A stretch of DNA of 64,000 nucleotides, from contig NZ_BEWA01000015.1 in the NCBI RefSeq assembly GCF_003112535.1, forward strand, positions 1 to 64,000. The letters run 5' to 3'. Both the position numbers and the translations under genes were made by a program. Source of the stretch: Streptomyces rishiriensis (GTDB lineage: Bacteria; Actinomycetota; Actinomycetes; Streptomycetales; Streptomycetaceae). The first letter of the stretch is position 1. Each line of letters opens with the position of its first letter. Shown in pieces: positions 42,385 through 50,842 of this stretch. The notes beneath the pieces were generated by a model. That model was given only the letters and a program-made list of their open reading frames with translations. It searched no databases and had not been told where the DNA came from.

Positions 42385-43113
42385 ATGGGTGACAGCCACA
42401 GCTGGGCCGCCATGCCCGCGGCGGCCGAGCGGGCCCGTTCGGTGCTCGCGACCGCATGGTCCTGCGCCGTGACCGCGAGCGGCGGGCGCGAGGAGTTCGT
42501 CGGCGCGCACACCGTCGACGGCGACGGCCGGGTGGTCCTGCGCGTGCCCGGGAACAGCGCCCTGCTCACGGCGGCGATCTGCGCGCCCCGCGGCGAGCCG
42601 TCCGCCGTGCTGGAGTTCGCCGACGTCGCGCCCGTCCCGGTGCGCCACCGGGTCCGCGCCCGGCTTCGGCTCGCCGGCTGGTTCACCCCCGAGGGCGACC
42701 GCCTCGCCTTCCGGGCCACCCGCGTGGTGTTCACGCCGCCCACCGGCGCGGTCGTCGTCGCCCTCGACGAGTTCTCGCAGGCCCGGCCCGACCCCCTCGC
42801 CGCCGCCGAAGCGCGTCTGCTCACCCATCTCGCCGACGCCCACCCGGACGCGCTGGAGCGGCTCACCCGGCTCGTCCCGCCGGACAGCCTGCACGGCGCC
42901 GTCCGTGTCCAGCCCCTCGCCGTGGACCGGCACGGGCTGACGCTGCGCGTCGAACGCGCCCGCGCCCACGGCGACGTACGGCTGCCCTTCCACGCCCCCG
43001 CGGACGACGTCGGCCGGCTCACCGAGCGGATGCACGTCCTGCTCTCCCAGGCCGCCGCCGCGTCCTGCCCCCGCTCGGCCCTACAGCGGCAGCGCGCAGA
43101 CGGCGACGGGTGA
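42385..43113 (+). CDS. DUF2470 protein, iron-regulated
   Basis: A 242-residue protein. The C-terminal DUF2470 domain is recognisable by AEARLLTHLADAHPDALERL and VQPLAVDRHGLTLRV. The N-terminal part resembles FMN-binding split-barrel proteins of the HugZ type (VLRVPGNSALLTAAI). With an iron box just upstream, a role in heme or siderophore iron use is plausible. Its 3' end overlaps the convergent lactonase-like gene by 33 bp. Confidence 0.8.
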   Translation: MGDSHSWAAMPAAAERARSVLATAWSCAVTASGGREEFVGAHTVDGDGRVVLRVPGNSALLTAAICAPRGEPSAVLEFADVAPVPVRHRVRARLRLAGWFTPEGDRLAFRATRVVFTPPTGAVVVALDEFSQARPDPLAAAEARLLTHLADAHPDALERLTRLVPPDSLHGAVRVQPLAVDRHGLTLRVERARAHGDVRLPFHAPADDVGRLTERMHVLLSQAAAASCPRSALQRQRADGDG

Positions 43114-44358
43114 GGCGAACGGCTCGCCCGCGAGCCGGAGCCCGCCGTTCGTGCCGTCCACCCGGAAGACGCTGACCGTGCCGGAGTGCTGGTTGGCGGC
43201 GAACAGCAGGCCGCCGTCCGGGGAAAGGGCGATCTGGCGGGGGAAGTCGCCCTCCACCGGCGTCGTGCCCAGCAGCCGCAGCCGGGCGCCGGCCGCCTCC
43301 ACCGCGTAGCGCGCGACGGTGTTGTCGCCGCGGTTGGCGAGGAAGGCGAACGCGCCGTCCGGCGTGACCGCCAGCTGCGCCGGGTAGTTGGTCTCCGCCT
43401 TCGAGCCGGTGGACTGCGGCCGCCCGATCGTCAGCCGGCCGCTCGACGGCTCGTAGGCGCACACCGCGACCGTGTCGTCGGCCTCGTTCGCCAGATAGGC
43501 GTGCCTGCCGCCGGGATGGAAGGTGAGGTGGCGCGGACCGGCGCCCGTCCGGGTGTGCGCCTGGGCGACCTCCGTGAGGGTGCCCGCCTTGTCGTCCAGG
43601 CGGTAGCTGTACACGGTGTCCGTGCCGAAGTCGACGGCCAGGACGTGTCCGCCGTCCGGCGCCGTGATGAACTGGTGCGCGTGCGGCCCCTGTTGGCCCG
43701 GCCGCGGCGCCGGGCGGGTGTGCCGGACCAGGTCGGTGCGCTCACCGAGCGCCCCCGAGGCGCCGATCGGGTGAACGGCCACGGTGCCCGAGCCGAAGTC
43801 CGCGCTCAGCAGCCACCGCCCGCCGGGGTGGACCGACAGATGGCAGGTGGCGGACCCGCCGGTGGCCCGGCTGCCCAGCACCTTCTCGTCGGACAGCCGC
43901 ACCGCGGTCACCGCGCCCCGCTCGCGTTCGTTCGCCGCGTACAGGGTTGCGCCGTCCGGGTGCACCGCGAGGTAGGACGGGTCCGGCACGCCGGTGATCG
44001 TCCCCTTCCCGGTGATCCGCCCCGAGGCGCTGTCGTAGGAGGCGACGCCGACGCCCTTCCCGCCGCCCTCCGCCGAGGTGTACGTGCCCAGGTACAGCGG
44101 GCGCGCGCCGGAGAGGCCCGGCGAGGGGCGGGGCGAGGCCTTCGGGGCGGCGGACGACGACGACTGCCGGGGCGGTGCGCCCCGCCGCGCCTCCTCGGCG
44201 TCGGCCGGGCCCCCGTCGCCGCCGCAGCCGGCCAGCGCCGAGCCCGCGGCCGCGCCGCCGAGCGCCCCGACGAAACGGCGCCTCGTCCAGCGTCCGCGGT
44301 CCCCGGTTTCCGGCGGGCCGGGTGACCCCCGTCGCGCCGCTCCCGTCCCACTGTCCAT
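43081..44358 (-). CDS. Exported lactonase-type beta-propeller
   Basis: A 425-residue protein of the 6-phosphogluconolactonase (YbhE-like) fold. A Tat/lipoprotein leader ends at SALAGCGGDGG after a twin-Arg RWTRRRFVG. Propeller blades contain YLAVHPDGATLYAANERERG, HLTFHPGGRHAYLANEADDT and IALSPDGGLLFAANQHSGT. The exported location argues against the cytosolic pentose-phosphate role, so the substrate is unknown. Convergent overlap with the DUF2470 gene. Confidence 0.88.
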   Translation of the reverse strand: MDSGTGAARRGSPGPPETGDRGRWTRRRFVGALGGAAAGSALAGCGGDGGPADAEEARRGAPPRQSSSSAAPKASPRPSPGLSGARPLYLGTYTSAEGGGKGVGVASYDSASGRITGKGTITGVPDPSYLAVHPDGATLYAANERERGAVTAVRLSDEKVLGSRATGGSATCHLSVHPGGRWLLSADFGSGTVAVHPIGASGALGERTDLVRHTRPAPRPGQQGPHAHQFITAPDGGHVLAVDFGTDTVYSYRLDDKAGTLTEVAQAHTRTGAGPRHLTFHPGGRHAYLANEADDTVAVCAYEPSSGRLTIGRPQSTGSKAETNYPAQLAVTPDGAFAFLANRGDNTVARYAVEAAGARLRLLGTTPVEGDFPRQIALSPDGGLLFAANQHSGTVSVFRVDGTNGGLRLAGEPFASPVAVCALPL

Positions 44359-44987
44359 GCCCGCACCTCAGGTCGTCGTACGCCGCCGCCGTGACAGCCA
44401 CCTTGACCCGGACCGACCGGCGAACGCAAAGCGGCCGCGGAGGCCGGCTTGCGGCGGGGCGCGCGGCTGGGCGTCCACTCGGCCGCGCGGACGGGCGCGC
44501 GGCGGGGCGCCGGGACGGATGTGCGGGTGCCGGGACCGGTAGGCGGCGGGAGGCGCGACCGGGCGCGAGGGCGGGTGCGCGGGGCGGCACCTTGCGGGAG
44601 ATCCGGACGGGAACGGGACGGAACGTGCGGCCAAGTGGGCTCTGGCACCGCCGGTCGCCGTCCTTCTCGGGCTCTCCGGCGTGACCGCCAGGTGCCGCAC
44701 CTGGCCGAGGCGGGCGGCGGTCACGGAGCCGGATCCGGCTCCGGGACGGGATCGGGGCCCGGGCCGGGGCCGGGTCGTCGACCGGCTGGATGCCGTCGCG
44801 CGTCTCCCCGGGGGCGAGGTCCTGCGCGTCCCGGCCGGGTCGCGGGGTCGGACCGGTGCAGCGGCCCAGGTGCACACGGCGCGGGGATCGCTCGCACTCT
44901 GCCCGCTCCGACCTGCGTGTTTCCGTCGATCCGGACGGCGATGTCGGCCGTCCCCGCGCCCCTGGGCGTCCGGCCGTCGCGCGCTCG
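44359..44987. other. Long gap without a recognised gene
   Basis: 629 bases between two minus-strand genes. It is extremely G/C-rich with many open frames that look like composition noise and lack ribosome sites or family motifs. Imperfect GC-rich runs such as GGGCCCGGGCCGG occur. No clear promoter, terminator or RNA gene was found; part of it must serve the lactonase-like gene's promoter. Confidence 0.5.
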
Positions 44988-46241
44988 TCAGCCGGAACGA
45001 CGTCGGGCCGCGGCCCCGTTGCGCCGCAGCAGGCCCGGTGTCCGCAGTCGCTTCCTGAGCCGGTACAGCCACGGCCTGCGCTCACGCTGCTCGTGGCTGT
45101 TGCGGTCCAGCTCCTCCAGGAGCCGGCGGGACCGGTGCTCGGTGTCCAGCTCGTCGAGTATGCGGTTGACCTCGGTCAGGACCGCGCCGTGCAGCTGCCA
45201 CTGGCGGGCGTCGTGCTGGAGCTGCTCCAGCAGCAGCTGGGCCAGCTTGTCGCGGGTGGTGGCGGCCTGCCGCAGCTCGGCGGTGAGCCGGGCCTCGGCG
45301 GCGTCCGCGTTCAGGCTGACGTGCGTGGTCACCAGCACGGCGAAGCTGACCACCGCGTCGGCGATCTCGGACAGCACCCGCTCCACGACCTCGCCGGTCG
45401 CGGGCGGGAACAGCGGATGCGGCTCGCGCTCCTTGGCGAGGTCGGTGAGGGACCGGGCGAGCACCCGCAGCACGACCGTGCAGATCTCCAGCGTGTCCAG
45501 ACCGGTGCGCAGCACGACCCGGTGCAGGAGTCCCTCCCGCACCCGGGGATTGAGCCGCATGCTCTCCTCGGCCTGCCGCAGGGCCGCGTCCACCTCGACG
45601 ATGTCGTGGTCCAGCCGTCGTGCCTCGTGCAGCCGGGCGGCCGCCTGCTCGGCCGGGGTCCGGCCCGCGGCCTCCTCGCCGATGCGCAGCATCAGCTGCC
45701 GCAGCCGCCGGGCCAGCCCCTCGATCGACTCGCCGGCCTCCTCCACCCACACCGGCGGCGGCAGCAGCAGATTGCAGCCGAGGCCGACGACCGCGCCGAT
45801 CAGCGTCTCCACCACCCGCGCCCACGCCGTGTCCCCGACGGTGGTGACGCCCAGCACCAGCATGGCGCTGATCGCCACCTCAGGGACGTACTCGTCGACC
45901 CGCACCAGGTGCCCCACCGCCAGCGAGGCCACGATCAGCAGCCCGAGACTCCACCAGGTCAGACCCACCAGGAGGCTGAAGAGGATGGCGACGACGACGC
46001 CGGCGACCACCGCGGTCACCCGCCGGACGCCGTTGGTGAGGGTCGCGTACAGGGTGACCTGGACGACCAGCAACGCCGTCAGCGGCGCGGTGAGCGGCAG
46101 TGCCTCGGGGCTCAGGCGCAGCGCGATGACGTAGGCGATCGAGGCCGCGGCGGCCGACCGCAGAGCCTGGAGGACGACGGGTTCCCGATGGCGCCGCACC
46201 AGCCGCACGAGCGGCGCCGCGCGTTGACGTACTTCTTGCAT
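44988..46241 (-). CDS. FUSC-family aromatic-acid-exporter-like membrane protein
   Basis: A 417-residue protein. The N-terminal half is hydrophobic with about six membrane spans (SAAAASIAYVIALRLSPEAL, LLVVQVTLYATLTNGVRRVT, VVAGVVVAILFSLLVGLTWW). The C-terminal half is a long cytosolic coiled helical domain (AARLHEARRLDHDIVEVDAA, QLLLEQLQHDARQWQ). This is the ArAE/FUSC pattern. Efflux of aromatic acids is known for family members, but the substrate here is not known. ATG 46241 precedes the hydrophobic part closely. Confidence 0.85.
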   Translation of the reverse strand: MQEVRQRAAPLVRLVRRHREPVVLQALRSAAAASIAYVIALRLSPEALPLTAPLTALLVVQVTLYATLTNGVRRVTAVVAGVVVAILFSLLVGLTWWSLGLLIVASLAVGHLVRVDEYVPEVAISAMLVLGVTTVGDTAWARVVETLIGAVVGLGCNLLLPPPVWVEEAGESIEGLARRLRQLMLRIGEEAAGRTPAEQAAARLHEARRLDHDIVEVDAALRQAEESMRLNPRVREGLLHRVVLRTGLDTLEICTVVLRVLARSLTDLAKEREPHPLFPPATGEVVERVLSEIADAVVSFAVLVTTHVSLNADAAEARLTAELRQAATTRDKLAQLLLEQLQHDARQWQLHGAVLTEVNRILDELDTEHRSRRLLEELDRNSHEQRERRPWLYRLRKRLRTPGLLRRNGAAARRRSG

Positions 46242-46483
46242 CCCCAGACCCGTTCCCCTTCCTCCGTGACCTCGAACGTTTCTTCCGCCCCGGGATGGAC
46301 CGGACGGCCCACCGGCCCGTGTCCCGCGCCGCCGCGGCGGGGTCAGGCGCACAGCCTGTCGAGGAGGGCGGACAGGTCGGCCGACGCACGGACGATCTGC
46401 TCCTGCGGCTCAGGCACTCCTCGAAGCGGGCCCCCCGGCTCCAGCGCCTTCCTGCGCGCAGAGAGAGCGAACAGGCCAGACCC

Positions 46484-46672
46484 GTGCACGCCGAGGAGCT
46501 GCTGCGCCGCCGAGGACACCGCATCGCCGCCGAGGCCGACGAGGTGCGGCGGCTGCTGACCAGGGGCGCCCGGGTCTCCGTGTGCGGCGACGGCCTCCGG
46601 ACGGCTCCGGGCGTCCGGGACGCGTTCCGTACCCTGTACCGGGAGTACACCCCGGCCTCTCTTAGCTCACAT
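46484..46672 (+). pseudogene. P450 reductase C-terminal remnant (CYP102 type)
   Basis: The sequence HRIAAEADEVRRLLTRGARV, then SVCGDGLRTAPGVRDAF and RTLYREYTP, matches the last NADPH-binding segment of P450-BM3-type reductases (the CGDG loop). No FAD or FMN domain precedes it and there is no start codon of its own. The frame runs on into the ROK gene without a stop. It is a truncated 3' end of a CYP102-type or related reductase gene. Confidence 0.6.
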
Positions 46673-46683
46673 CGTGAACTAAG
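46661..46683. promoter_or_regulatory. ROK-type operator palindrome
   Basis: CTTAGCTCAC-ATC-GTGAACTAAG: 10-bp arms with one mismatch. ROK repressors of the XylR/NagC group bind similar TTAG...CTAA dyads. It lies 74 bp upstream of the ROK ATG and overlaps the end of the reductase remnant, so it probably serves autoregulation. Confidence 0.55.
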
Positions 46684-46756
46684 GGTTGGAGAATGTCGCG
46701 CGTGCCCTCCCCGCGGAGGTATGTTGCAGGTCGGGCAGGGCTCGGAGGGGAGCGAC

Positions 46757-48112
46757 ATGACGGGGCGGAACGGGCGCACGGTACGCGACCTGAGGCGGGC
46801 GAACCGCACGGCCGTACTGCAACGGCTCTACTTCGACGGGCCCCTCAGCCGCTTCGAGCTGGGGCCGGCCACCGGCCTGAGCTCCGGCTCGATCAGCAAC
46901 GTCGTCGCCGACCTGGTCGCCGACGGACTCGTCGAGGAGGCCGGCAGCGTCGACTCCGACGGCGGCCGCCCCCGCACGTTGCTGCGGGTGGCCCCCGGCA
47001 GCGGCCACATGATCGGCGTGGACGTCGGCGAGACCCGGGTGCGGATCGAGCTGTTCGACCTCACGCTCACCGAACTCGCCCGCACCGAGAGGCCGTTGGA
47101 ACAGCGCCGGTACGAGGTCGACGGGATCGTCGGCCATGTCCGCGACGGCGTCGCCGAGGTCCTCGCGACGGCCGGCGTCGCCGCCGAGCAGCTCCTCGGG
47201 GTCGGCATCGGCGTCCCGGGCATCGTCGAGCACACCCCCGAGCGCGGCGCCGTCGTGCACGGCCAGACCATCGGCTGGGACGCGGTCCCGGTGGAGGCGC
47301 TTCTGCGCGAGGGCGCCCTCCTGCCCGAGAGCGTCCCGTACTTCATCGACAACGGCGCGAAGACCCTGGGCCAGGCCGAGATGTGGTTCGGCGGCGGCCG
47401 GGGCGCGCACAGCGCGGTCGTCGTCCTCTTCGGCTCGGGCGTCGGGGCCTGCCTGGTCACCCCGGAGGTGGAACACGGCCGGGCCGTCGAATGGGGCCAT
47501 CTCACGGTCCGGGTGCGGGGCCGCCGCTGCCGCTGCGGAGCCCTGGGCTGCCTGGAGGCGTACGCGGGCGCGGAAGCGCTGCTGGAACGCTGGCGCGAGC
47601 AGGGCGGACGGCCGCCCGAGGACGTCGACGAGGAGACCGCCCTGACCGCCATGCTGGCCGCCGCCTACCCCCCGGCCGGACCGGACGACGGCGGGTCGTC
47701 CGAGGACGGCGGGTCCGGCGACGACGGGGAGGCCGCCGGCGCGGGGCGGACCGCGGATCCCCTCGCGCTCGCCGTCCTGGAGGAGACCGCCGAGTACCTC
47801 GGCGCCGGTCTCTCCGACCTGATCAACCTCTTCCAGCCGGAGCGCATCCTCATCGGCGGCTGGGCCGGCCTGCAGCTGGGCGCCCGCTTCCTGCCCGCCG
47901 TACGCCGGCACGCCACCGCGTACGCGCTGCGCCACCCCGCCCAGAGGGTCACCGTCGAGCTGGGGCGGCTCGGTCCGGACGCGGTCACCGTCGGGGCGGC
48001 GATCCTCCCGCTCGCCGACTTCTTCGGCCGCGGCGGCCGACGCCCCGAGCCCGCGCCCACCGGCCCGGCGCCGGCCTGGCGCACCGTACTGGAGGAACGC
48101 GCCCCGCGCTGA
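46757..48112 (+). CDS. ROK-family transcriptional repressor
   Basis: A 451-residue protein. A winged helix-turn-helix at about residues 10-70 (LQRLYFDGPLSRFELGPATG, LSSGSISNVVADLVADGLV) precedes the sugar-kinase-like ROK domain. The zinc motif is CRCGALGCLEAYAG and the sugar loop includes FGSGVGACLVT and GIGVPGIVEHT. An acidic, Gly/Ser-rich insert (DDGGSSEDGGSGDDGEA) interrupts the domain near residue 310. It is expected to repress a sugar operon, but no adjacent sugar genes are seen. Confidence 0.9.
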   Translation: MTGRNGRTVRDLRRANRTAVLQRLYFDGPLSRFELGPATGLSSGSISNVVADLVADGLVEEAGSVDSDGGRPRTLLRVAPGSGHMIGVDVGETRVRIELFDLTLTELARTERPLEQRRYEVDGIVGHVRDGVAEVLATAGVAAEQLLGVGIGVPGIVEHTPERGAVVHGQTIGWDAVPVEALLREGALLPESVPYFIDNGAKTLGQAEMWFGGGRGAHSAVVVLFGSGVGACLVTPEVEHGRAVEWGHLTVRVRGRRCRCGALGCLEAYAGAEALLERWREQGGRPPEDVDEETALTAMLAAAYPPAGPDDGGSSEDGGSGDDGEAAGAGRTADPLALAVLEETAEYLGAGLSDLINLFQPERILIGGWAGLQLGARFLPAVRRHATAYALRHPAQRVTVELGRLGPDAVTVGAAILPLADFFGRGGRRPEPAPTGPAPAWRTVLEERAPR

Positions 48113-48261
48113 CCCGCGGTGCGCCGTGCCCGCGACCTGCGAGGCGGGTGGGCCGCACGTTTCGCCGTCCGTGCGGGAGGTACTCGCGAGTCGCCCGGAC
48201 GAAGGCCGTCCGGGGAGCGTTGCCCGCGTTCGACGCGGTGCGACCGCGAAAGGAGGACGTC

Positions 48262-48498
48262 GTGGCCGAACACCGTCTCCAGGGTCCTGGCGGGAACGGC
48301 GCGCGGGTCCCGCGCGACCCGCCGGACCAGCAGGCCGACGGGGGCGACGACCACTGGGACGTCGCCGAGCCCGAGGACTCACAGCAGGCCGCCGAGGACG
48401 TTCCCGACACCGACGAGGCGGGAACGGGCCGACAGGGCGCCCCGCGCGCGGGCAGCGGCCCGTCCGAGAACCCGGAGCCCGAAGAGCCGACCGCCTGA
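48262..48498 (+). CDS. Small acidic disordered protein
   Basis: A 78-residue protein from a GTG preceded by AGGAGG at 7 bp. It is very rich in Asp, Glu, Pro, Gln and Gly (DDHWDVAEPEDSQQAAEDV, then SENPEPEEPTA) and has no hydrophobic core. It is probably intrinsically disordered. Comparable small acidic proteins are common in Streptomyces, but none has a defined function. The strong ribosome site is the main evidence that it is translated. Confidence 0.6.
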   Translation: MAEHRLQGPGGNGARVPRDPPDQQADGGDDHWDVAEPEDSQQAAEDVPDTDEAGTGRQGAPRAGSGPSENPEPEEPTA

Positions 48499-48692
48499 CC
48501 GCCCGGGCTCCTGACCTCCTGACGGTGCGCCGCGGACTGCGGCGGCGCTGCGACGTCGGGCGTCCGTGGGCTGACGGGTCCACGGGGTCCCGGCCGCATG
48601 ACCCGGCGGGTAATCGACGCCCGCAGGCCGTGCGGCAAGCATGGACGCATCACCCGCTCACCGTGTGCCGCACGCACCGCAGGAGGATGTCC

Positions 48693-49526
48693 ATGCCGTA
48701 CTTCACGAGCCCCGTCGACGGCGCCCGGCTGCACCACGTCGACTACGGCCCCGCCGACGGGCCGGTGATCGTCTTCGTGAACAGCCTGTACTTCGGGTCC
48801 GAGATGTGGGAGTACCAGATGCTGCCGCTGGCGCGGGAGGGCCACCGCTGCGTGGGCTTCGACCGGCGCGGTCACGGCCGCTCCGACGACACATGGAGCG
48901 GCTTCGACCTCGACAGTCTCGCCGACGACGTCCAGGGCCTCATGGACCACCTCGACCTGCGGGAGGTGACCCTGGTGGGGCACTCGGTCGGCGCGGCCGA
49001 AGCCGTCCGCTGTCTGACCCGGCACGGCGCCGACCGGGTGGCCCGCTTGGCGCTGGTCGCCGGCATGACGCCCGGCCCCGCCCGGTCGGCCGACCACCCC
49101 GAGGGCGTCGACCCGCAGCTCATGCTGGGCGGCGTCGAGGCCTTGCGGCGGGACCGCTCCGCGTTCTTCGCCGACGGCGCCCGCGCCTTCTTCGCGCTGG
49201 ACCGCCCGGGCAACGACCTCTCCGAGGCGTACGTCGAGGCCATGATCCGGCGCTGCCACGGTTCCACGGCGCGGGCCGCCGTCGCCGTCGGCGAGCTGAT
49301 CGCGGCCCTCGACGTCGCGCCCGAACTGGCCGCGCTCGACCTGCCGGTGCTCGTCGTGCACGGCACCCACGACACCTCCGGTCCGATCGAGCTGACCGGC
49401 CGCCGCGCCGCCGCCCTCGCCCCGAACGCCACCCTGGAGGTGTACGAGAACGCCGGCCACGGTCTCTTCGCGACCCACGCCGACCGCCTCACCGCCGACC
49501 TGCGCACGTTCGCGGCGGGGGAGTGA
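48693..49526 (+). CDS. Alpha/beta hydrolase, 3-oxoadipate enol-lactonase-like
   Basis: A 277-residue hydrolase. The ATG at 48693 is chosen because AGGAGG ends 6 bp upstream; the ATG at 48687 touches the site. The oxyanion strand is VIVFVNSLYFGSEMWEYQM, the nucleophile elbow is VGHSVGAAEAV, the acid is in VVHGTHDTSGPIEL, and the His is in NAGHGLFATHADRL. It resembles PcaD, but no protocatechuate genes are near, so it may act on another ester or lactone. Confidence 0.85.
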   Translation: MPYFTSPVDGARLHHVDYGPADGPVIVFVNSLYFGSEMWEYQMLPLAREGHRCVGFDRRGHGRSDDTWSGFDLDSLADDVQGLMDHLDLREVTLVGHSVGAAEAVRCLTRHGADRVARLALVAGMTPGPARSADHPEGVDPQLMLGGVEALRRDRSAFFADGARAFFALDRPGNDLSEAYVEAMIRRCHGSTARAAVAVGELIAALDVAPELAALDLPVLVVHGTHDTSGPIELTGRRAAALAPNATLEVYENAGHGLFATHADRLTADLRTFAAGE

Positions 49527-49551
49527 GCTCACCGGAGGGGAGGGAGCCGTA

Positions 49552-50520
49552 CTATCCCTGGGCGGGGAAGGCGTTCACGCCCGTCAGCTCGGCGGACAGC
49601 TCCCACAGCCGCGCCGCCTGCTCGGGGTCCGTCGCCCAGTCCTTGACGCCGGTGCGCACATCGCCGTCGACTGCGGGCTCGGCGATGTCGCAGTCCTCCA
49701 GGTAGAGCCCGCCCATGTCGGCCAGCTGCGGCGAGGTCGCGGCCCAGACCTGGGTGGCCGCCCCCTGCGCGGGGGTCTTGAAGCCGGGCTGGTCGATCAC
49801 GTTGCCGTCCTCGTCGATCCAGCCGCGCTCCACCATCTCCTCCTTGGGGATGTGGCGCTGGAGAGGCGTGATGATCCCGCCGGGGTGCAGCGAGAAGGCC
49901 CGTACGCCCCGGTCCCGGGCGAGCCGGTCGAGGTGGACGGCGAAGAGTACGTTCGCGGTCTTCGCCTGGCCGTAGGCCTCCCACTTGTCGTAGCCCTGCC
50001 GCCAGTGGACGTCGTCCCAGCGCACGCCGGAGAAGTGGTGGCCGCGCGAGGACACCGAGACCACGCGCGCCCCGCCGGGCTCGATCGCGGACCACAGCCG
50101 GTTCACGAGCGCGAAGTGGCCGAGGTGGTTGGTGGCGAACTGCGCCTCCCAGCCGGGCCCGACGCGGGTCTCCGGGCAGGCCATGACGCCGGCGTTGGCG
50201 ATGAGGAGGTCGAGGGTGCGGCCGGAGGCGAGGAAGCGGTCGGCGAAGGCGCGCACGCTGTCCAGGTCGGCGAGGTCCAGCTCGTCGACCTCGACGCCGT
50301 CGAGGCCCTCCAGGGTCGCCCGCGCGGTGTCCGGGCGGCGGGCGGGGACGACGACGCGCGCGCCGGCCCCGGTGAGGGAGCGCGTGGTCTCCAGGCCCAG
50401 TCCGGAGTAGCCGCCGGTGACGATCGCGAGCTGTCCGCTCAGGTCGATGCCGGCGAGGACGTCGTCGGCGGTGCTGTGGGCGTCGAACCCCGAACCGATC
50501 TTGTGCTGTGCAGTGCTCAT
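49552..50520 (-). CDS. Short-chain dehydrogenase (retinol-dehydrogenase-like)
   Basis: A 322-residue SDR. The nucleotide-binding motif is LAIVTGGYSGLGLETTRSL, the NAG strand is LLIANAGVMACPETRVG, and the catalytic motif is YGQAKTANVLFAVHL with Tyr and Lys present. ATG 50520 is used. The family reduces or oxidises lipophilic alcohols or ketones; the substrate is unknown. It is downstream of, and co-directional with, the 6S-like RNA candidate, whose terminator lies about 86 bp upstream of the ATG. Confidence 0.88.
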   Translation of the reverse strand: MSTAQHKIGSGFDAHSTADDVLAGIDLSGQLAIVTGGYSGLGLETTRSLTGAGARVVVPARRPDTARATLEGLDGVEVDELDLADLDSVRAFADRFLASGRTLDLLIANAGVMACPETRVGPGWEAQFATNHLGHFALVNRLWSAIEPGGARVVSVSSRGHHFSGVRWDDVHWRQGYDKWEAYGQAKTANVLFAVHLDRLARDRGVRAFSLHPGGIITPLQRHIPKEEMVERGWIDEDGNVIDQPGFKTPAQGAATQVWAATSPQLADMGGLYLEDCDIAEPAVDGDVRTGVKDWATDPEQAARLWELSAELTGVNAFPAQG

Positions 50521-50605
50521 GTCCGAGACGCTACGAAGTGGAGTGCGCTCGAAGTCAAATGCGCGCCGTGAGCGCGCCGCGGACACCGGCGAGCGCGGGG
50601 CCGCC

Positions 50606-50773
50606 GGACAGAGAGAAGCCCCGACCGGACGGGGGAATCACGGTCGGGGCAGTCTGTGCGTGGGCGCGGACGGCGGTCGCCTCTCGGCGAGACGCTCCAC
50701 AGGGCTTCAGCCGGACGATCGTCCCTGTGGGCAGAAGGTGAGGCCCGGGGACACTGTCCCGTCCGCACCCACG
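50606..50773 (-). ncRNA. ssrS: 6S-like regulatory RNA candidate
   Basis: About 168 nt on the minus strand fold like 6S RNA. A 14-bp closing stem (50759-50772 with 50660-50673, one G-U pair) encloses an internal bubble (50731-50758 and 50674-50696). A terminal hairpin follows (CCACAGGG 50697-50704 with CCCTGTGG 50723-50730 and a GACGATCGTC apex). A strong terminator ends the RNA, and a SigR-like promoter lies just upstream. 6S RNA binds the vegetative RNA polymerase holoenzyme. A 6S-like RNA next to an oxidoreductase gene has, as I recall, been described in S. coelicolor; I cannot verify the match here. Confidence 0.6.
50618..50650 (-). terminator. Terminator of the 6S-like RNA
   Basis: GCCCCGACCG (50618-50627) pairs perfectly with CGGTCGGGGC (50641-50650) around a 13-nt loop. 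On the minus strand the stem is followed by a pyrimidine tract (CTTCTCTCTGTCC), fitting an intrinsic-type terminator. Confidence 0.75.
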
Positions 50774-50780
50774 GTTGGTT

Positions 50781-50808
50781 CAACGGGTAACTACCTATGC
50801 GTGTTCCC
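50781..50808 (-). promoter_or_regulatory. SigR-like promoter of the 6S-like RNA
   Basis: GGGAAC (50803-50808) and GTTG (50781-50784), read on the minus strand, are separated by exactly 18 bp, matching the SigR consensus GGGAAT-N18-GTTG. A vegetative element overlapping it (TAGGTA) cannot be excluded. Confidence 0.5.
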
Positions 50809-50842
50809 CCGTTCGCCGCACCGTGCAGTGACGTCCGTCACC

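Noticed and set aside
39918..44358. A natural-product gene cluster around the P450
   Set aside because: No synthase, ligase or tailoring set accompanies the P450; neighbours are a TetR gene, an iron-regulated gene and a lactonase-like propeller.
46344..46430. Minus-strand tail VPEPQEQIVRASADLSALLD that looks like a natural protein C-terminus
   Set aside because: No upstream coding sequence, start codon or known family; may be chance in a gap that also holds the reductase remnant.
50606..50773. 6C RNA as an alternative identity for the structured RNA
   Set aside because: 6C RNAs have two hairpins with runs of six or more C in the loops; here there is one long closing stem with a central bubble and no paired C6 loops.
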